64,000 nucleotides of DNA from Rapana venosa. Its lineage: Eukaryota > Mollusca > Gastropoda > Neogastropoda > Muricidae. The DNA lies in assembly GCA_028751875.1 (NCBI GenBank), contig CM054134.1, forward strand, positions 47,878,818 to 47,942,817. The letters are read 5' to 3'. The notes beneath the pieces are model-generated. The model saw only the letters and a list, made by a program, of their open reading frames with translations, was not told where the DNA came from and ran no database searches. The translations under genes and the position numbers were made by a program. Of the stretch, positions 1-10,148 are shown one piece after another; the stretch's first letter is position 1, and each line of letters begins with the position of its first letter.

Positions 1-44
1 CCAGAGATGGATACAGTAATGTATAACAAACAGCTGGCTGTTAC

Positions 45-121
45 CGTTGACAATGGGATAGAGTCCGTTTCTCCAGCTGTAGTGATGCACCATCAAACTG
101 CCGTCTTCGTCCTCCTCGCAT
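45..121 (-). CDS. HNOB gene exon D (modified YxSxR segment)
   Basis: This exon has 77 nt (1+75+1), with acceptor CGCTGCAG and donor GTAACA. It encodes CEEDEDGSLMVHHYSWRNGL then YPIVN. It aligns with the vertebrate beta1 stretch containing YYSERE. Ser and Arg of YxSxR are present, and the leading Tyr is His. Confidence 0.8.
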
Positions 122-221
122 CTGCAGCGTCAGCACAGCAGGCATACTATATTAATTATGTCAGCACGAACAGGACAGAAGTTGGCTATTCTTCTTGTTC
201 GGATTTTTGTCTGCGTGCGCT

Positions 222-259
<38 letters not shown>

Positions 260-1326
260 CCACGATGTCATACTACACAGAGTGTCAATGTGTTAACACT
301 CAAGTAAAGGCGGGAACCACAATGTCATACTACACAGACTCTCAATTTGTTAACACTCACATAAAGGTGGAGACTACAATAATATCATACTACACAGACT
401 GTCAATGTCTCAACACCCAGGTAAAGGTGGAAACTACAATGTCATAATACACAGATTGTCAATATATTATCCCTCACGTAAAAGTGGGAAACAACAATAT
501 CATAATACACAGACTGCCAAAGTCTTAATGAACACTCACGTCAAGGTGGCAACCACACTGTCACAATGCACACAGTGTCCGGTGTTGACCCCTCCCCCCA
601 CTGACCTGAAGGAGGGGGCGACAATGCCCCTGTAGGACAGGGACAGCATGGAGTGGAGGCTGTCCAGGTTGTTGATGAAGCTGCACATGTCCTGGCCCAG
701 GGTCAGCAGCATGGTGTCATAGCCGTGCTTCAGGCAGTAGGTCAGGAAGTACTGACCAAACTCCTTTAGCACTGTGTTCAGCGGCACACCTGGCGGCAGT
801 GACAGAAAAGTAAAGTATGTTCTTTCGATCCAGAAGAACCATAGAGCCGGAGCTTATCCCGGTTTCTGTAGCGTTAAGCGAACTGATGGTTTTTCACCAC
901 CCCTGTGACAGGACGCTAGTCTGTCGCCAGATACTTCCCCAGCAGAGCTGGTACCCACTTGTACACCTGGGTGGAGAGAAGAAAATAGCAGTAAAGTGTC
1001 TTTCCCAAGGACACAACACCGAGCCGAGCGGGATCGAACCCGCGACCTCTGGATCACGAGTCGACCGCCTAAACCACTCGACCACGGTGCCTCCTGGCAG
1101 TGACAGATGGAGACAGTAAAGATGATGATAGCAGTAGCAGCAGCAGCAGCAGTAGAAGCAGCAGCAGCAGCAGGACAAGCTAAAGTAAGAGCAGCAGCAG
1201 CAGTAGGAACAGTAGTAACGATGTTTCCGATCACGCAGACCTGAGGGTATTTTCATGGTTGAAAATCAGAAAAACACTTACGTTTTTTGCAAAGTGGGGG
1301 ACGGGATAACCTGGTGGTGTGTGTGT

Positions 1327-1400
<74 letters not shown>

Positions 1401-1674
1401 TGTGTGTGTGTGTGTGTGTGTTTGTGCGTGCATGCACAAGCCCTCAGCTATGCATATAGTAGATATTATTAGTAATTGTATGCTGAAATATGGTTAAACC
1501 CACAGCATTAACAACCCACACAACATGCAGCAGGCACTATATGACTTAACACCAGAAACTCACCCAAAACATTGGTGGCTGTCTCCAACAATTTGAACGT
1601 CGTGGCATCCTCGTATACAGAAAATACCTGGAAAAAGGACTCTTCTTCCAGCCCCATGGTATGTCTTTAAATAG

Positions 1675-1739
<65 letters not shown>

Positions 1740-1844
1740 TTATAAGTCAATTTTCTTGATTTTGTGTTGTGAGGACAAGATGAAAAAATAGTTGTATACA
1801 CTTCATTTTTTACCCTTACTGAAGATCGTTTGACTTGACTTGAC

Positions 1845-1899
<55 letters not shown>

Positions 1900-3155
1900 T
1901 CTGGTGACACAAAGCAGTTAAACTGCAATTGTTGTCTTTATGTAACAAGTAAAATGCTCTGTAGAACATACACTTAACCTGTTTTTATCCTCGTCTAATG
2001 AGCGTCTCCACTGAAAAAACAAAACAACAGCTGCTGCTACGTCTGAGAGATTATATAAGGCAATGACAACAATGATGCTAATGGTGATATTGGTAATAAA
2101 AAGTGACTGTGGTCAAATCTACGATTAGTCTATGCACTCTGCTCAGCTATAGAAAGTGGGGTGAGAAGGGCGGTATCGCAACTCTTGCTCTAGTTTATAC
2201 ATACTGTCTTGAGAATGAAGGATAGGAGGAGGAGGAGGAGGAGGAGAAGAAGAAGAAGAAGAAGAAGAAGAAGCCATTAAGGATAGAGTATAATTATTGG
2301 CCACGCTTATAACAGCACACGAGCAGTGGTAAACTAAGCTTGCAGACCTGGATAGATGGTGTGCTCCACAATCAAATTTCATCACTGACAGAAGCATGCC
2401 GAATAGGAACGTGTATTGATATACTGACTGACTCCCGAGTCAGTCAAATGGTAGAAAAAGAAGGAAGGTGGCAGGACCGTTTAGGCGTCCACCTGCCTAA
2501 CAAGTAAAAACGTGAGGTTCTATGTGCGATTCCCAGCCTTGCCCTTTCTTTCCAGTTTGGCAGGGAAATCGAACTGAGTGTTAAGTCTTTTGAGGAAGAC
2601 TCTAAAGCAATCGGACCTGTGTGCTTACGGACTTGTGCAAGTCAAAAGAACCACAAAGGTTGAACATAGGAAAGAGCAGGGAGGCACCTCCCGACTGTCT
2701 TGGCGACATTGGGAGACCTGTCCAGTTCCCAACTGTATCCCCGAAGTCGGAATATGGCTACCTTAATTAATAGTGGGGGACGGGGAGGGGGGGGTGGGGG
2801 GGGGGGGGGGGGGGGAGCGTCGCGTATGCAAAAATCTCACCACTAGTGAACCTAGGAGCTCTAACCGAGGAACGACCAAGAACCAAAACATAACAAACAA
2901 ACAACTCCCAAAACAAACAAACAAACAAACAAAAAAGGATAGAAAACGTCAACGTCACTTTTTCTGTGAATCAGTGAATCAAGATGACATATGAAAAAAA
3001 TTTTTTTTTTAAAGAATAGCGCTGCTAATGGCTGTAATCTTGCATAAACATAGGAATAAATAAACAGGCTAAGATACTCACAGAACTTCATACCACTTGT
3101 CCATCCCAAACTTCACTTGTAGCATTTCCCGAATAATACAGTGTATTTGTCCGTA
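45..3155 (-). CDS. Soluble guanylate cyclase beta-type protein, HNOB (heme-NO-binding) domain, partial (5' part of gene)
   Basis: Four minus-strand exons (3155-3082, 1664-1564, 789-606, 121-45) join in a single frame of about 148 codons with matching phases (0/2, 1/1, 2/2, 1/1) and GT/AG borders. The product follows the HNOB domain of guanylate cyclase beta subunits: N-terminal YGQIH, then a KFGMDKW segment, GLEEESFF, GYDTML, NLDSLH, APSFR and HHYSWRNGL. In the family this domain holds heme and senses NO, activating cGMP synthesis in the cytosol. The histidine of LDSLH corresponds to the proximal heme ligand of vertebrate beta1 and is kept. The usual YxSxR motif reads HYSWR, so its first tyrosine is replaced by histidine. 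The initiator Met would come from an upstream exon I could not place. The HNOBA, coiled-coil and cyclase domains lie beyond the left edge. Beta1 versus an atypical invertebrate sGC is unresolved. Confidence 0.85.
258..600. repeat. Imperfect ~57-bp minisatellite, about 5-6 units
   Basis: Units share ATGTCATACTACACAGA, then a TCAATRTR...AACACTCA core and AAAGGTGGRAAC. Divergence rises toward the right end. It lies in the intron between HNOB exons C and D, preceded by a (GT)n run at 225-257. Confidence 0.75.
606..789 (-). CDS. HNOB gene exon C (proximal heme histidine)
   Basis: This exon has 184 nt (2+180+2), with acceptor GCCGCCAG and donor GTCAGT. It encodes VPLNTVLKEFGQYF, then HGYDTML and INNLDSLHSML, and ends IVAPSF. 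It aligns residue for residue with the heme-helix part of HNOB domains. The His in LDSLH is the expected axial heme ligand. GC content and codon quality are clearly higher than in the flanking introns. Confidence 0.9.
807..1095 (-). mobile_element. tRNA-derived SINE, full length, in HNOB intron
   Basis: On the minus strand it starts GGAGGCACCGTGGTCGAG with an A-box-like GTGGTTTAGGCGG and a B box GGTTCGATCCC. A conserved body follows (CCTTGGGAAAGACA, GTGGGTACCAGC). The flanks repeat GGCAGTGACAGA at 795-806 and 1096-1107, a 12-bp target duplication. The same family recurs at 28054 and 59828. It is a retroposon, not a functional tRNA gene. Confidence 0.9.
1122..1207. repeat. CAG/GCA-rich trinucleotide repeat
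   Basis: Interrupted GCAGCAGCAG runs lie just outside the SINE target duplication, within the HNOB intron. No exon is supported here. Confidence 0.8.
1319..1421. repeat. Compound (GA)n(GT)n microsatellite
   Basis: A GTGTG start is followed by about 70 bases of pure GA and then GT. It is intronic in the HNOB gene. Confidence 0.9.
1564..1664 (-). CDS. HNOB gene exon B
   Basis: This exon has 101 nt (1+99+1). It encodes GLEEESFFQVF then YEDATTFKLLE and ends NVL before a GTGAGT donor. The acceptor at 1665-1666 is weak (TTTAAAG), but it fits the phase of exon A exactly. A stronger CTTTTTCCAG acceptor at 1628 would remove the conserved LEEE segment and break the join. The 5' border is therefore the least certain of the four exons. 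Confidence 0.7.
1674..1897. repeat. Two (CA)n tracts beside HNOB exon B
   Basis: A GCGCGC-CA tract (1674-1737) lies about 10 bp upstream of the exon B acceptor on the coding strand. A second pure CA tract is at 1849-1897. Confidence 0.85.
2224..2273. repeat. (GGA)n(GAA)n trinucleotide repeat
   Basis: Eight GGA-type units pass directly into GAA units. Confidence 0.85.
2462..2770 (+). mobile_element. Degenerate SINE-like retroposon fragment
   Basis: There is an A-box-like GTTTAGGCGTCC and a B-box-like GGTTCTATGTGCGATTCCC, followed by about 230 bases ending CCCCGAAGTCGGAATATGGC. The end module reappears near 4172 (CCCGAAGTAGGAAT). No target duplication was recognised. Assignment rests on the box-like motifs and the shared tail. 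Confidence 0.4.
3082..3155 (-). CDS. HNOB gene exon A (domain N-terminus)
   Basis: This exon has 74 nt, 24 codons plus 2 bases. It starts after a TTTCAG acceptor and ends at a GTGAGT donor. It encodes YGQIHCIIREML followed by VKFGMDKWYEV, matching the family pattern MYGxxxxxL...YGxxxW at the start of HNOB domains. A (GT)n tract on the coding strand runs directly into the acceptor. Confidence 0.8.
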
Positions 3156-3158
3156 CTG

Positions 3159-3159
<1 letters not shown>

Positions 3160-3208
<49 letters not shown>

Positions 3209-3220
3209 ACACACACACAC

Positions 3221-3280
<60 letters not shown>

Positions 3281-3295
3281 CAACACACACACACA
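3160..3295. repeat. Long interrupted (CA)n microsatellite adjoining HNOB exon A acceptor
   Basis: It holds about 135 bases of CA with a few interruptions. Read on the minus strand it is (GT)n ending in TTTCAG at the exon A border. Confidence 0.9.
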
Positions 3296-3299
3296 CTTC

Positions 3300-4788
3300 T
3301 TGATTTGGTTGCTTTTAGTTGCTTGTTGTTGTTTTTATTTTAGAAGTAGTATATCAGTCAATTATACTTACTAAAAGCCATAATTATTTTCAAATATTTT
3401 GCAACTTCACCAGATTGAATTTCATGGAAAAAAATACACGGATGACTGCTCACCATCACGAAGGGGGTACTCATCAGAGGAATGTTGACGGTTTCAATTA
3501 ACATGGAGGTATTGTGTATCTTACTATTCATTGATTTACTTGTTCAATCTACATTGTCGCCAGCTCAGCTGACAACAGAGCCATATCAGTACTAACATCC
3601 AATCTATGAAAATCAAATTATCAACAAACACAAAAGTTATCAACAACAACGACAATCACAACAACCAAGTAACCAGCCCATAACTGTTCAAAGAAAGAAA
3701 CCAATAACACAAAGTCAAACATGAAATGCCCCCCCTCCCCCTCCCTCCCCAACAACAAAACAAAAAAACCCAACCCATTATTACTTGCAAACTTGATAAC
3801 GTAAAAAGAAGTCACTGCATCAATATCGTTTAAAAATGTATACTATGATTAAGTGCATAGACCATTTCTTTTCAAAAACAGCTGCGATTTCTCTCCATAC
3901 ATAAAACGAAAACAAAAGAAAAGAAAGAAAGAACAAGAGAAACCCAGAGGCACCAAGATTGTTTCAATTATGGAAAGATAACATTGAAAAGGTAACATAT
4001 TAACTGCAATATTTTTGGACAGATTGCTGTCTTCTTGAGGGTGAAGTCTATGATGATGTGGGCGGCGATGGGGGTGGGGTGGGGGGTCGGAAAGTAAGGG
4101 GTGGGGTGGGCGGGGCTGAGATATCAAGAAATTGTTCACTGAACTTATGTTTCTAAATTTAATCAATCAAAATATTCCCGAAGTAGGAATAGTTACCTTG
4201 GGATGCACGCGCAGAATCTCACCTTTGGTGAACCTCAGGAACAGGGAGAAAAATAAAATATTAATTTCAAATTACAAGTTAGTTCCATCAATTTATACAG
4301 TAGTAAATTTGCTCTTCAGTGCAAAGCAAAACCAACTCTGAAATCTACATTAACCTTTTAAGAAATTATAACGCGTTACACGTTCCGCAATGTGTATCAA
4401 ACATACCCACCAGTATATAATAAAATAAACTCAGTCAAAACTTTGTTCAATCTGTCTCACCATTTTTCTGATTTGTTTTTGTCTCAGCTCGGAAATCAAT
4501 CACACATCGCCATGTGCAGGTTTGACGTAAACAAGTGCTGAATTACGTCATATTCTGTTACGTCAGGACTTTCGTTTCCGCTGTTTTAGTCTGTGTACAG
4601 TTGCACAGTTTTGTTCTGACATTTAAAATGTTACGAGGTGACCGCCCCGATATGGCCTCTGTGGTCGGCGGGGCTATACACAAAAGATTGGATTGGATTG
4701 GTCTCCGGTACAAATAACACAAGCCTTGTGCCAGACTTTTTTTAAAAAAAATTAAAAAGCCGGATATCACATTGGAGAGATCGGAACT

Positions 4789-4790
<2 letters not shown>
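3300..4790. other. No gene recognised; AT-rich sequence with poly-purine/pyrimidine tracts
   Basis: No exon with convincing protein similarity was found. It could hold the first HNOB exon or its promoter, but nothing identifies either. Around 4172-4240 there is a repeat module (CCCGAAGTAGGAAT, then AATCTCACCTTTGGTGA). At 4686-4700 GATTGG repeats look like a retroposon tail. Confidence 0.5.

Positions 4791-4791
<1 letters not shown>

Positions 4792-4825
<34 letters not shown>
4792..4825. repeat. (TC)n microsatellite
   Basis: An uninterrupted TC run of about 32 bases lies immediately before the retroposon tail that starts near 4826. Confidence 0.85.
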
Positions 4826-4829
<4 letters not shown>

Positions 4830-5255
4830 GACAATGTGTAGATGTTTATCTTTATGACTTATTAAGTTTGATTGTGTTATTTTTCTTGGCTTTGTTGTTG
4901 TTGTTGTTCTTGTTGTTGTTGTTTGTCTGTTTTTTCTCTTTTTTATCATCTTTTGTTGGTTTGGTTTTTTTTCTCTTTTGTTTGTTTGTTTGTTTTGGTT
5001 AGGGTTTTTTGGGGGGGTTTGGGGGAGGGTGTGTTATTTTTGGGATTTTCTTTTATTTGCTTGCTTTGGGGGGAGCTGTTTTGAAAAGGGTTATTTCCCC
5101 TTGTTTTTATTGTGAGACTGTATAAGTATTGGGTTATTATTTTTAAGATGTTTCCCTAAGGGGCGGGGACGGGATGTAAAAAGGCACATGTGTGCTTATC
5201 TTTACCCTCGAAATAAAAAAATTTGTCATTGTCATTGTCATTGTCATTGTTTTTC
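4826..5255 (+). mobile_element. Retroposon 3' tail, family member 1
   Basis: It is collinear with 9447-9890 and 41271-41700: ATGTGTAGATGTTTATC, a T/G-rich middle, TGTGAGACTGTATAAGTA, GGGCGGGGAC, a GGCACATGTGTGCT hairpin, CTCGAAATAAAA and an (ATTGTC)n end. The tail of short tandem units is typical of some non-LTR elements. The source element is unknown. Confidence 0.6.
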
Positions 5256-5600
5256 CTCTTCTCTCTCTCTCTCTCTCTTCTCTCCTCTCTCCTCTTCTCT
5301 CTCTCTCCCCTCTTTTTTTTTTTGTTTTTTTGTTTTTGGTTTTTTGTGTTGTTTTTTTTTCCTTTTGTTTTGTTGTTGTTTTTCTTGTTTTTTTTTTTTG
5401 GGTTTTTGGGGGGGGGGGGTGTTTTTGTCTGTTTTTTTTGTTTTTTTTTGTTTTTTTGTTTTTTTTTTTGGGTTGGGTTGTTTTTTTTTTTGGGGGGGGG
5501 GGGGGGTTTTCGGGGTTTTTTTTTGTCTTTTGCTCGCCCGGGTTTTTTGTTTGTTTGTTGTTTTTTCTTTTTCTCTCTTTTTTTTTTTAAAACAAAAAAA
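5255..5600. repeat. Low-complexity pyrimidine then T/G-homopolymer tract
   Basis: CT runs pass into long T and G homopolymers and then A runs. Long open frames exist on both strands only because of this composition. Run lengths are probably unreliable in the assembly. Confidence 0.7.
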
Positions 5601-5639
5601 AAAGTTTTCCCCTTTGCTTCTACTGTTGAAAATTATACG

Positions 5640-8600
5640 AGTGCATTTTCCCCCCCGTGGACTCCGGGGTATGCTTAAAGGGCTTGCAAGAATGGGATCC
5701 CTGCCCTCCAAACCGGCATGTCGTAAGAGGCGACAAAGGGGGAAAACCCTTCCCTCCAGGTTGGGGGGTTGGGCACAGGGCAAAACAACCCTGCCGAAAA
5801 AAAAAGAGGTTACGAAACACCAAAAAAAAAAAAAACTTATACTTTTGCGTGCGAAGGACCCCCCCGGGTCCCAGTGAGACTGTATGAATGTGAGGGCCAA
5901 AGCCAAAGGGGAAAGCTACCCAGGAAAAGGGGAAAGACCAACCCCACCAAAACTAAGACAGACTGGGACTTTGGGAAACGTGGGACGATGTATGAAGGGG
6001 CAAGTGGCACAGGTAACATTAGAGAGGGAAAGATTAACCTCCAGCCTAGGAGTAAGCGGAGTGATGGACTGGATCTGGGAGAGTGAGAACCACCCCCCGG
6101 AAACGTCCTCTACTCGGGGAGAGATGACGACCAGCACCAAGGGGTTGCCATATCCCAAAAAAAGGGTTTGACTTTTGCCTTATGGAGTGGAAGCCCATCA
6201 ACAGCAGACTAATGAAGTGCGAGATGAAGGGAAGACCATAACTCACCATACCCGTCTCGCCCAACCAAAAAACAGCGCGATGAGGCAAGATGACTTTCCC
6301 ACCGCTGAACGAGAAGAGAAAGCCCACGCCATGACCCATCGTCATCATGGGGACCTAAATGCCAAGGTGGGAATGACAAACCGACTAGAGAGAGTCAGGG
6401 GAAAAACACGGGGTGGGGAACAAAAAATGACAAGGGGGAGAGACTTTGGATTTCTGCCCCATGAACAACTTAGTGAAAGGGGGACCCTATTCACGCCCCG
6501 GGGACATCCACAAGCTGACTTGGGCGCGCCAAATGGGAGAGAATGAACCAGATTGACCTTGATATAAAGGGAAAGTGGGACGATCCTCCCTGATGTGAGA
6601 ACCAAGCGAAGTGCGATGTGGGAGCGATCATCACCGGGGAAGCACACATCCAGATGAAACTAGAAGAACACAACCCCAAACCCTAAGCGGTTTTGATACC
6701 CAGCGATTGAGCACCAACGTGAAGTCTGCTTTCGTAACTCTGGGGGAAACAGATTCCCATCCTGCGGGGGGAAAACAGACAGAACAGCATACATAGATAG
6801 GCATGGAAGCAGATCTGAAAAAACTGTCCCTGGAGCAGCAAGGACAACATCGGCCATCAAAAGAAAAAAGCCCCAACAATGACTGGATCCAAAAGAGACC
6901 CCAATCCCATCAAAAAAAAGAAGAGAGCCCAAGAAGAGATTCTGAAAGTAAGTTCCACGGCTACGAGAGGGGGAAGAGTTGTACAGAAGGCACACGGAAA
7001 GTAAAGAGACTCGCACCCCGAAACAAGAGAGAACCCGGACCAGCGGCAGCTGAGGCAGAAGAGGCGGCGGCCCAAGGAGAGAAAGGGGAGAGTCTACAAA
7101 ATCCCAAGAAAGATGAAACAAATTTAAGAGGAGCGCTGGGGGCCCAAATTGGGAAGAAAGGGAAACTGTTGACAACAGAGAAAAACAGAGAAAGATGGGT
7201 GAACACTTCCCGGAATTCTCAACCGCCACCACCTGACGGAAGCCGACATCCCAGAAACACAAAAAACTTAGAATTTACGTAACCCCCCCAAAAAAAGGAA
7301 GAATAGTGGCTGCCATCAAGACCCCCAAAAACGGCAGTCCCAGGGCCCGGAAAACCTGGTGCCGAAAAGTTCAAGGCTTCTGAACTAGCAGTGACAGACT
7401 GCAACCACTGTTCACGCTGCTGGAAACGAGAAAGTCCATGATTGGCCAAGGGAGTGATAGTCAAAAACCCCCAAAAAAGGGGAACCCGGGGCGACCAACA
7501 ACTGGAGGGGAATCACTCTTTTGTCTGTGCCAAGCAAGTACTGGGCCCGGCATTCATAAGAATATCAGCGTGTGGCGATGTTTGGGAAGGCAGCAGGGGC
7601 AGGAAGCAAGGGATGTATAGACCAGATATTTACGTCAAAACATCACGGACGTGCACGAGTGGCAAAGACAACGTATTGAAATTTGGGATTCGAAAAGGAT
7701 GGGGCAGCATACACAGAGAAGCCTTTGGAGTATCCTTCGACACGGCATCCCATCGAAACGGTAACCTTATCAAAAGCTTCTATGACAACTTAGAAGCTCT
7801 GTGGGCCATAGCCAAAAAATATCTTTGAATCAAGACTGGAGTAAGCAAGGGTTGTGATGTCCAGTTCTCTTCAATCTGGCCATTTTTGGGTGATGAGGAA
7901 GACGACAGAAGCACCCCAAGAGGGTTCGCTGGGCCGTTCTCAACATAGACGACCTTGACTTTGCGGATGACCTGCACTGCTGCCCACACCACCAACATAT
8001 CCAGGAGAAGACCACAACCCCAAAAAAATTCGGACAGAAAAATGGGGCTTGTATTGCACCAAAAAACAGAGACCCAAAGTCGCTCAATGTGAACCCCACC
8101 CCTGGAAAGTGAATGGAAATACCTGCCCAGACAGACAAGTTTACAACCTTGGCAGCATCTCAAAACCGAGGGCGGCACAAAAGAGCATCCACAACAGACT
8201 GGGGAAGGCAGGAATGTGTTTTGGGAGATGAAAAATATCTGGAGATAACTCAGTACAGCACCAACACCAAATAAGCTTTTTCCCGAGCTGGTTTTTTCTA
8301 CGCTCTTGTACGGTTTTGAGTGCGGAGGATGACGGAAGTGGATTTACCAAACTTCGATCCCTTTCCCCCCCATATCCTGCGAAGGGAATTTTCCGGATTT
8401 TTGGGCCCGAGAAGATCTCCAAAGAAGACCTATACGGAGAGCAGGCAGGAAAAATGGGAACCTTCACCCGAAACTGGAAGTGGTTGGGAATCCTCCAAGG
8501 ACCCACGTCAATTGCAAGAACAGCATTGCACTGGACCCCCGAAGAAGGAGAAAGAAAGGAAGACCAAAAGCAAAGTGGAGAAGAACTGAAAAGTGAGATA

Positions 8601-8705
8601 AGGGCCTGCAGCACTCTTGGGGGTCAGTGCTAGGGTTTGGGCAGAATAGGCGGGTGGGAAACGCTTTGTTTTTGCCCTAACACCGTGGTGTAATGGCTAT
8701 GATGT
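5640..8705 (+). pseudogene. Nearly full-length non-LTR retrotransposon (CFDP2-like endonuclease plus reverse transcriptase), frame-shattered
   Basis: Family fragments occur in the expected order across three frames: a 5' region with CCGGCATGTCGTAAGAGGCG; a degraded endonuclease start near 5985; HGDLNAKVG (about 6349); FPHKDIHK-like and PNGRE segments (6490-6540); SDHH-like sequence (about 6630); GFDTQRLS (about 6690); PNNDWIQ (about 6873); KVKRLA; KGVIVK before the RT core (about 7446); SIHRE and LIKSFYDN (7700-7790); catalytic FADDL (about 7960); NRLGKA (about 8195); KWLGI (about 8479); and ALHWTPE (about 8525). The element should encode an APE-type endonuclease and RT for target-primed reverse transcription. 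Runs such as AAAAAA and GGGGG mark dozens of indels, so no complete ORF remains. The end is an ATGATG-type tail near 8695. Some of the damage may be assembly error, since the matching 3' end after the gap is cleaner. Confidence 0.8.
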
Positions 8706-8998
8706 GATGTGAGTACATTTCAAATGTACCCCCCGGGGGGGGCTGGATGTAAAAAAGAATGGTAATTATTCATTATCCTGAAGAAAAAAAAAGAATTTGT
8801 TTCTATTACTTACAATGGTGTGTTTTTTTTTTGCTTTAATTGGGTTTTCCCCCTCTTTATTAGTGAGTTTGGGGGTTTTTTACTTATTTTATTATCATCA
8901 TTCAATTTTTTGAGTATAATTAAAAATGTTTGTGTTTTAGTGGCTATGTGGTATTACATATTTAGTATTATCCCTGAAACACCTCCCCCCCCCTCCAC

Positions 8999-9000
<2 letters not shown>

Positions 9001-9033
<33 letters not shown>

Positions 9034-9104
9034 CACACACACACACACACACACACACAACACATACACACACACACTCACTCACTCACTCACTCACTCA
9101 CTCA
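9001..9104. repeat. (CA)n then (CTCA)n microsatellite
   Basis: Interrupted CA units are followed by six CTCA units. The homologous tract in copy 2 (40818-40927) differs in length and interruptions. Confidence 0.85.
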
Positions 9105-9446
9105 TATTCTCTCCCTCAATGACTGTATAGGTTTAGATTTCTTCTTTGTTTTATTTCCTGTTTTTATTGTGTGGATGTATGGGTATGAAATTTATTTCAT
9201 TACCATGACATATAATTTGAAACGAATATAATCTATGGATATTATCTCTGAAATACACACACACACACACACACACTCCCTGTCTCTGTCTCTCTCTCAC
9301 CTTTTATCGTCTTGCTTATAGTATAGTGTATCCTGATGAAGGATTCATATTTTATATTTTCAATACTTTATTGGACTTGCCTCTGTACTTAAGTTTTAAT
9401 GAGTGCCCTATTTCAATATCTTATAGTTATGTGTAACAAGTATGTG

Positions 9447-9890
9447 TACCATTTGACATTGTGTAGATGTTTATCTTTATGACTTATTAAGTTTGGTTGT
9501 GTTATTTTTCTTGGCTCTGTTGTTGTTCTTGTTGTTGTTTGTCTGTTTTTCTCTTTTTTATCTTCTTCTGTTGGTTTGGTTTTTCTTTCTCTTTTGTTTG
9601 TTTGTTTGTTTTGGTTAGGGTTTGTTTGGGAGGTGGGGGTGGGGGTGGGTATTTTTAGGGTTTTCTTTTATTTGCTTGCTTTGGGGGGGGGGGGGGGGTG
9701 TTGTTGGGGGGAGCTGTTTTGAAAAGGGTTATTTCCCCTTGTTTTTATTGTGAGACTGTATAAGTATTGGGTTATTATTATTAAGATGTATCCCTAACGG
9801 GCGGGGACTGGATGTAAAAAAGCACATGTGTGCTTATTCAATATCCTCGAAATAAAAGAATTTGTCATTGTCATTGTCATTGTCGTTGTG
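9447..9890 (+). mobile_element. Retroposon 3' tail, family member 2
   Basis: It is collinear with 4826-5255. It carries the intact hairpin AAGCAC-ATGT-GTGCTT near 9820, then CTCGAAATAAAAGAA and an (ATTGTC)n end. A (GT)n(GTT)n microsatellite follows at 9893-9981. Confidence 0.65.
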
Positions 9891-9892
9891 TG

Positions 9893-9894
9893 TG

Positions 9895-9959
<65 letters not shown>

Positions 9960-9981
9960 GTTGTTGTTGTTGTTGTTGTTG
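9893..9981. repeat. (GT)n(GTT)n compound microsatellite
   Basis: About 65 bases of GT are followed by eight GTT units. The copy 2 counterpart (41706-41790) is shorter and interrupted. Confidence 0.85.
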
Positions 9982-10148
9982 ACTTCAATTTTACGTCTGT
10001 TCACTTTTAGTGATATTAGACCCCCCCCCCCTAAAAAAAAAAAAACCAAAAAACCCCGGGAGGTGTGGATGTGGTGTTAAAAAAAAATCTCGAAAAACTT
10101 GGCAATGCAACAGGGATTTTTTTTTAAAAGTCATTAACGTTAATGTAA

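Noticed and set aside
1628..1630. Stronger CTTTTTCCAG acceptor for HNOB exon B
   Set aside because: It would drop the conserved LEEESFF segment and break the phase with exon A.
1231..3374. HTHTHT, VCVCVC and RERERE open frames
   Set aside because: They are translations of dinucleotide microsatellites.
5188..5906. Long overlapping open frames on both strands (up to 229 codons)
   Set aside because: They are made of F, C, L, V or K, Q, R, E runs caused by T/G homopolymers, with no domain and no splice context.
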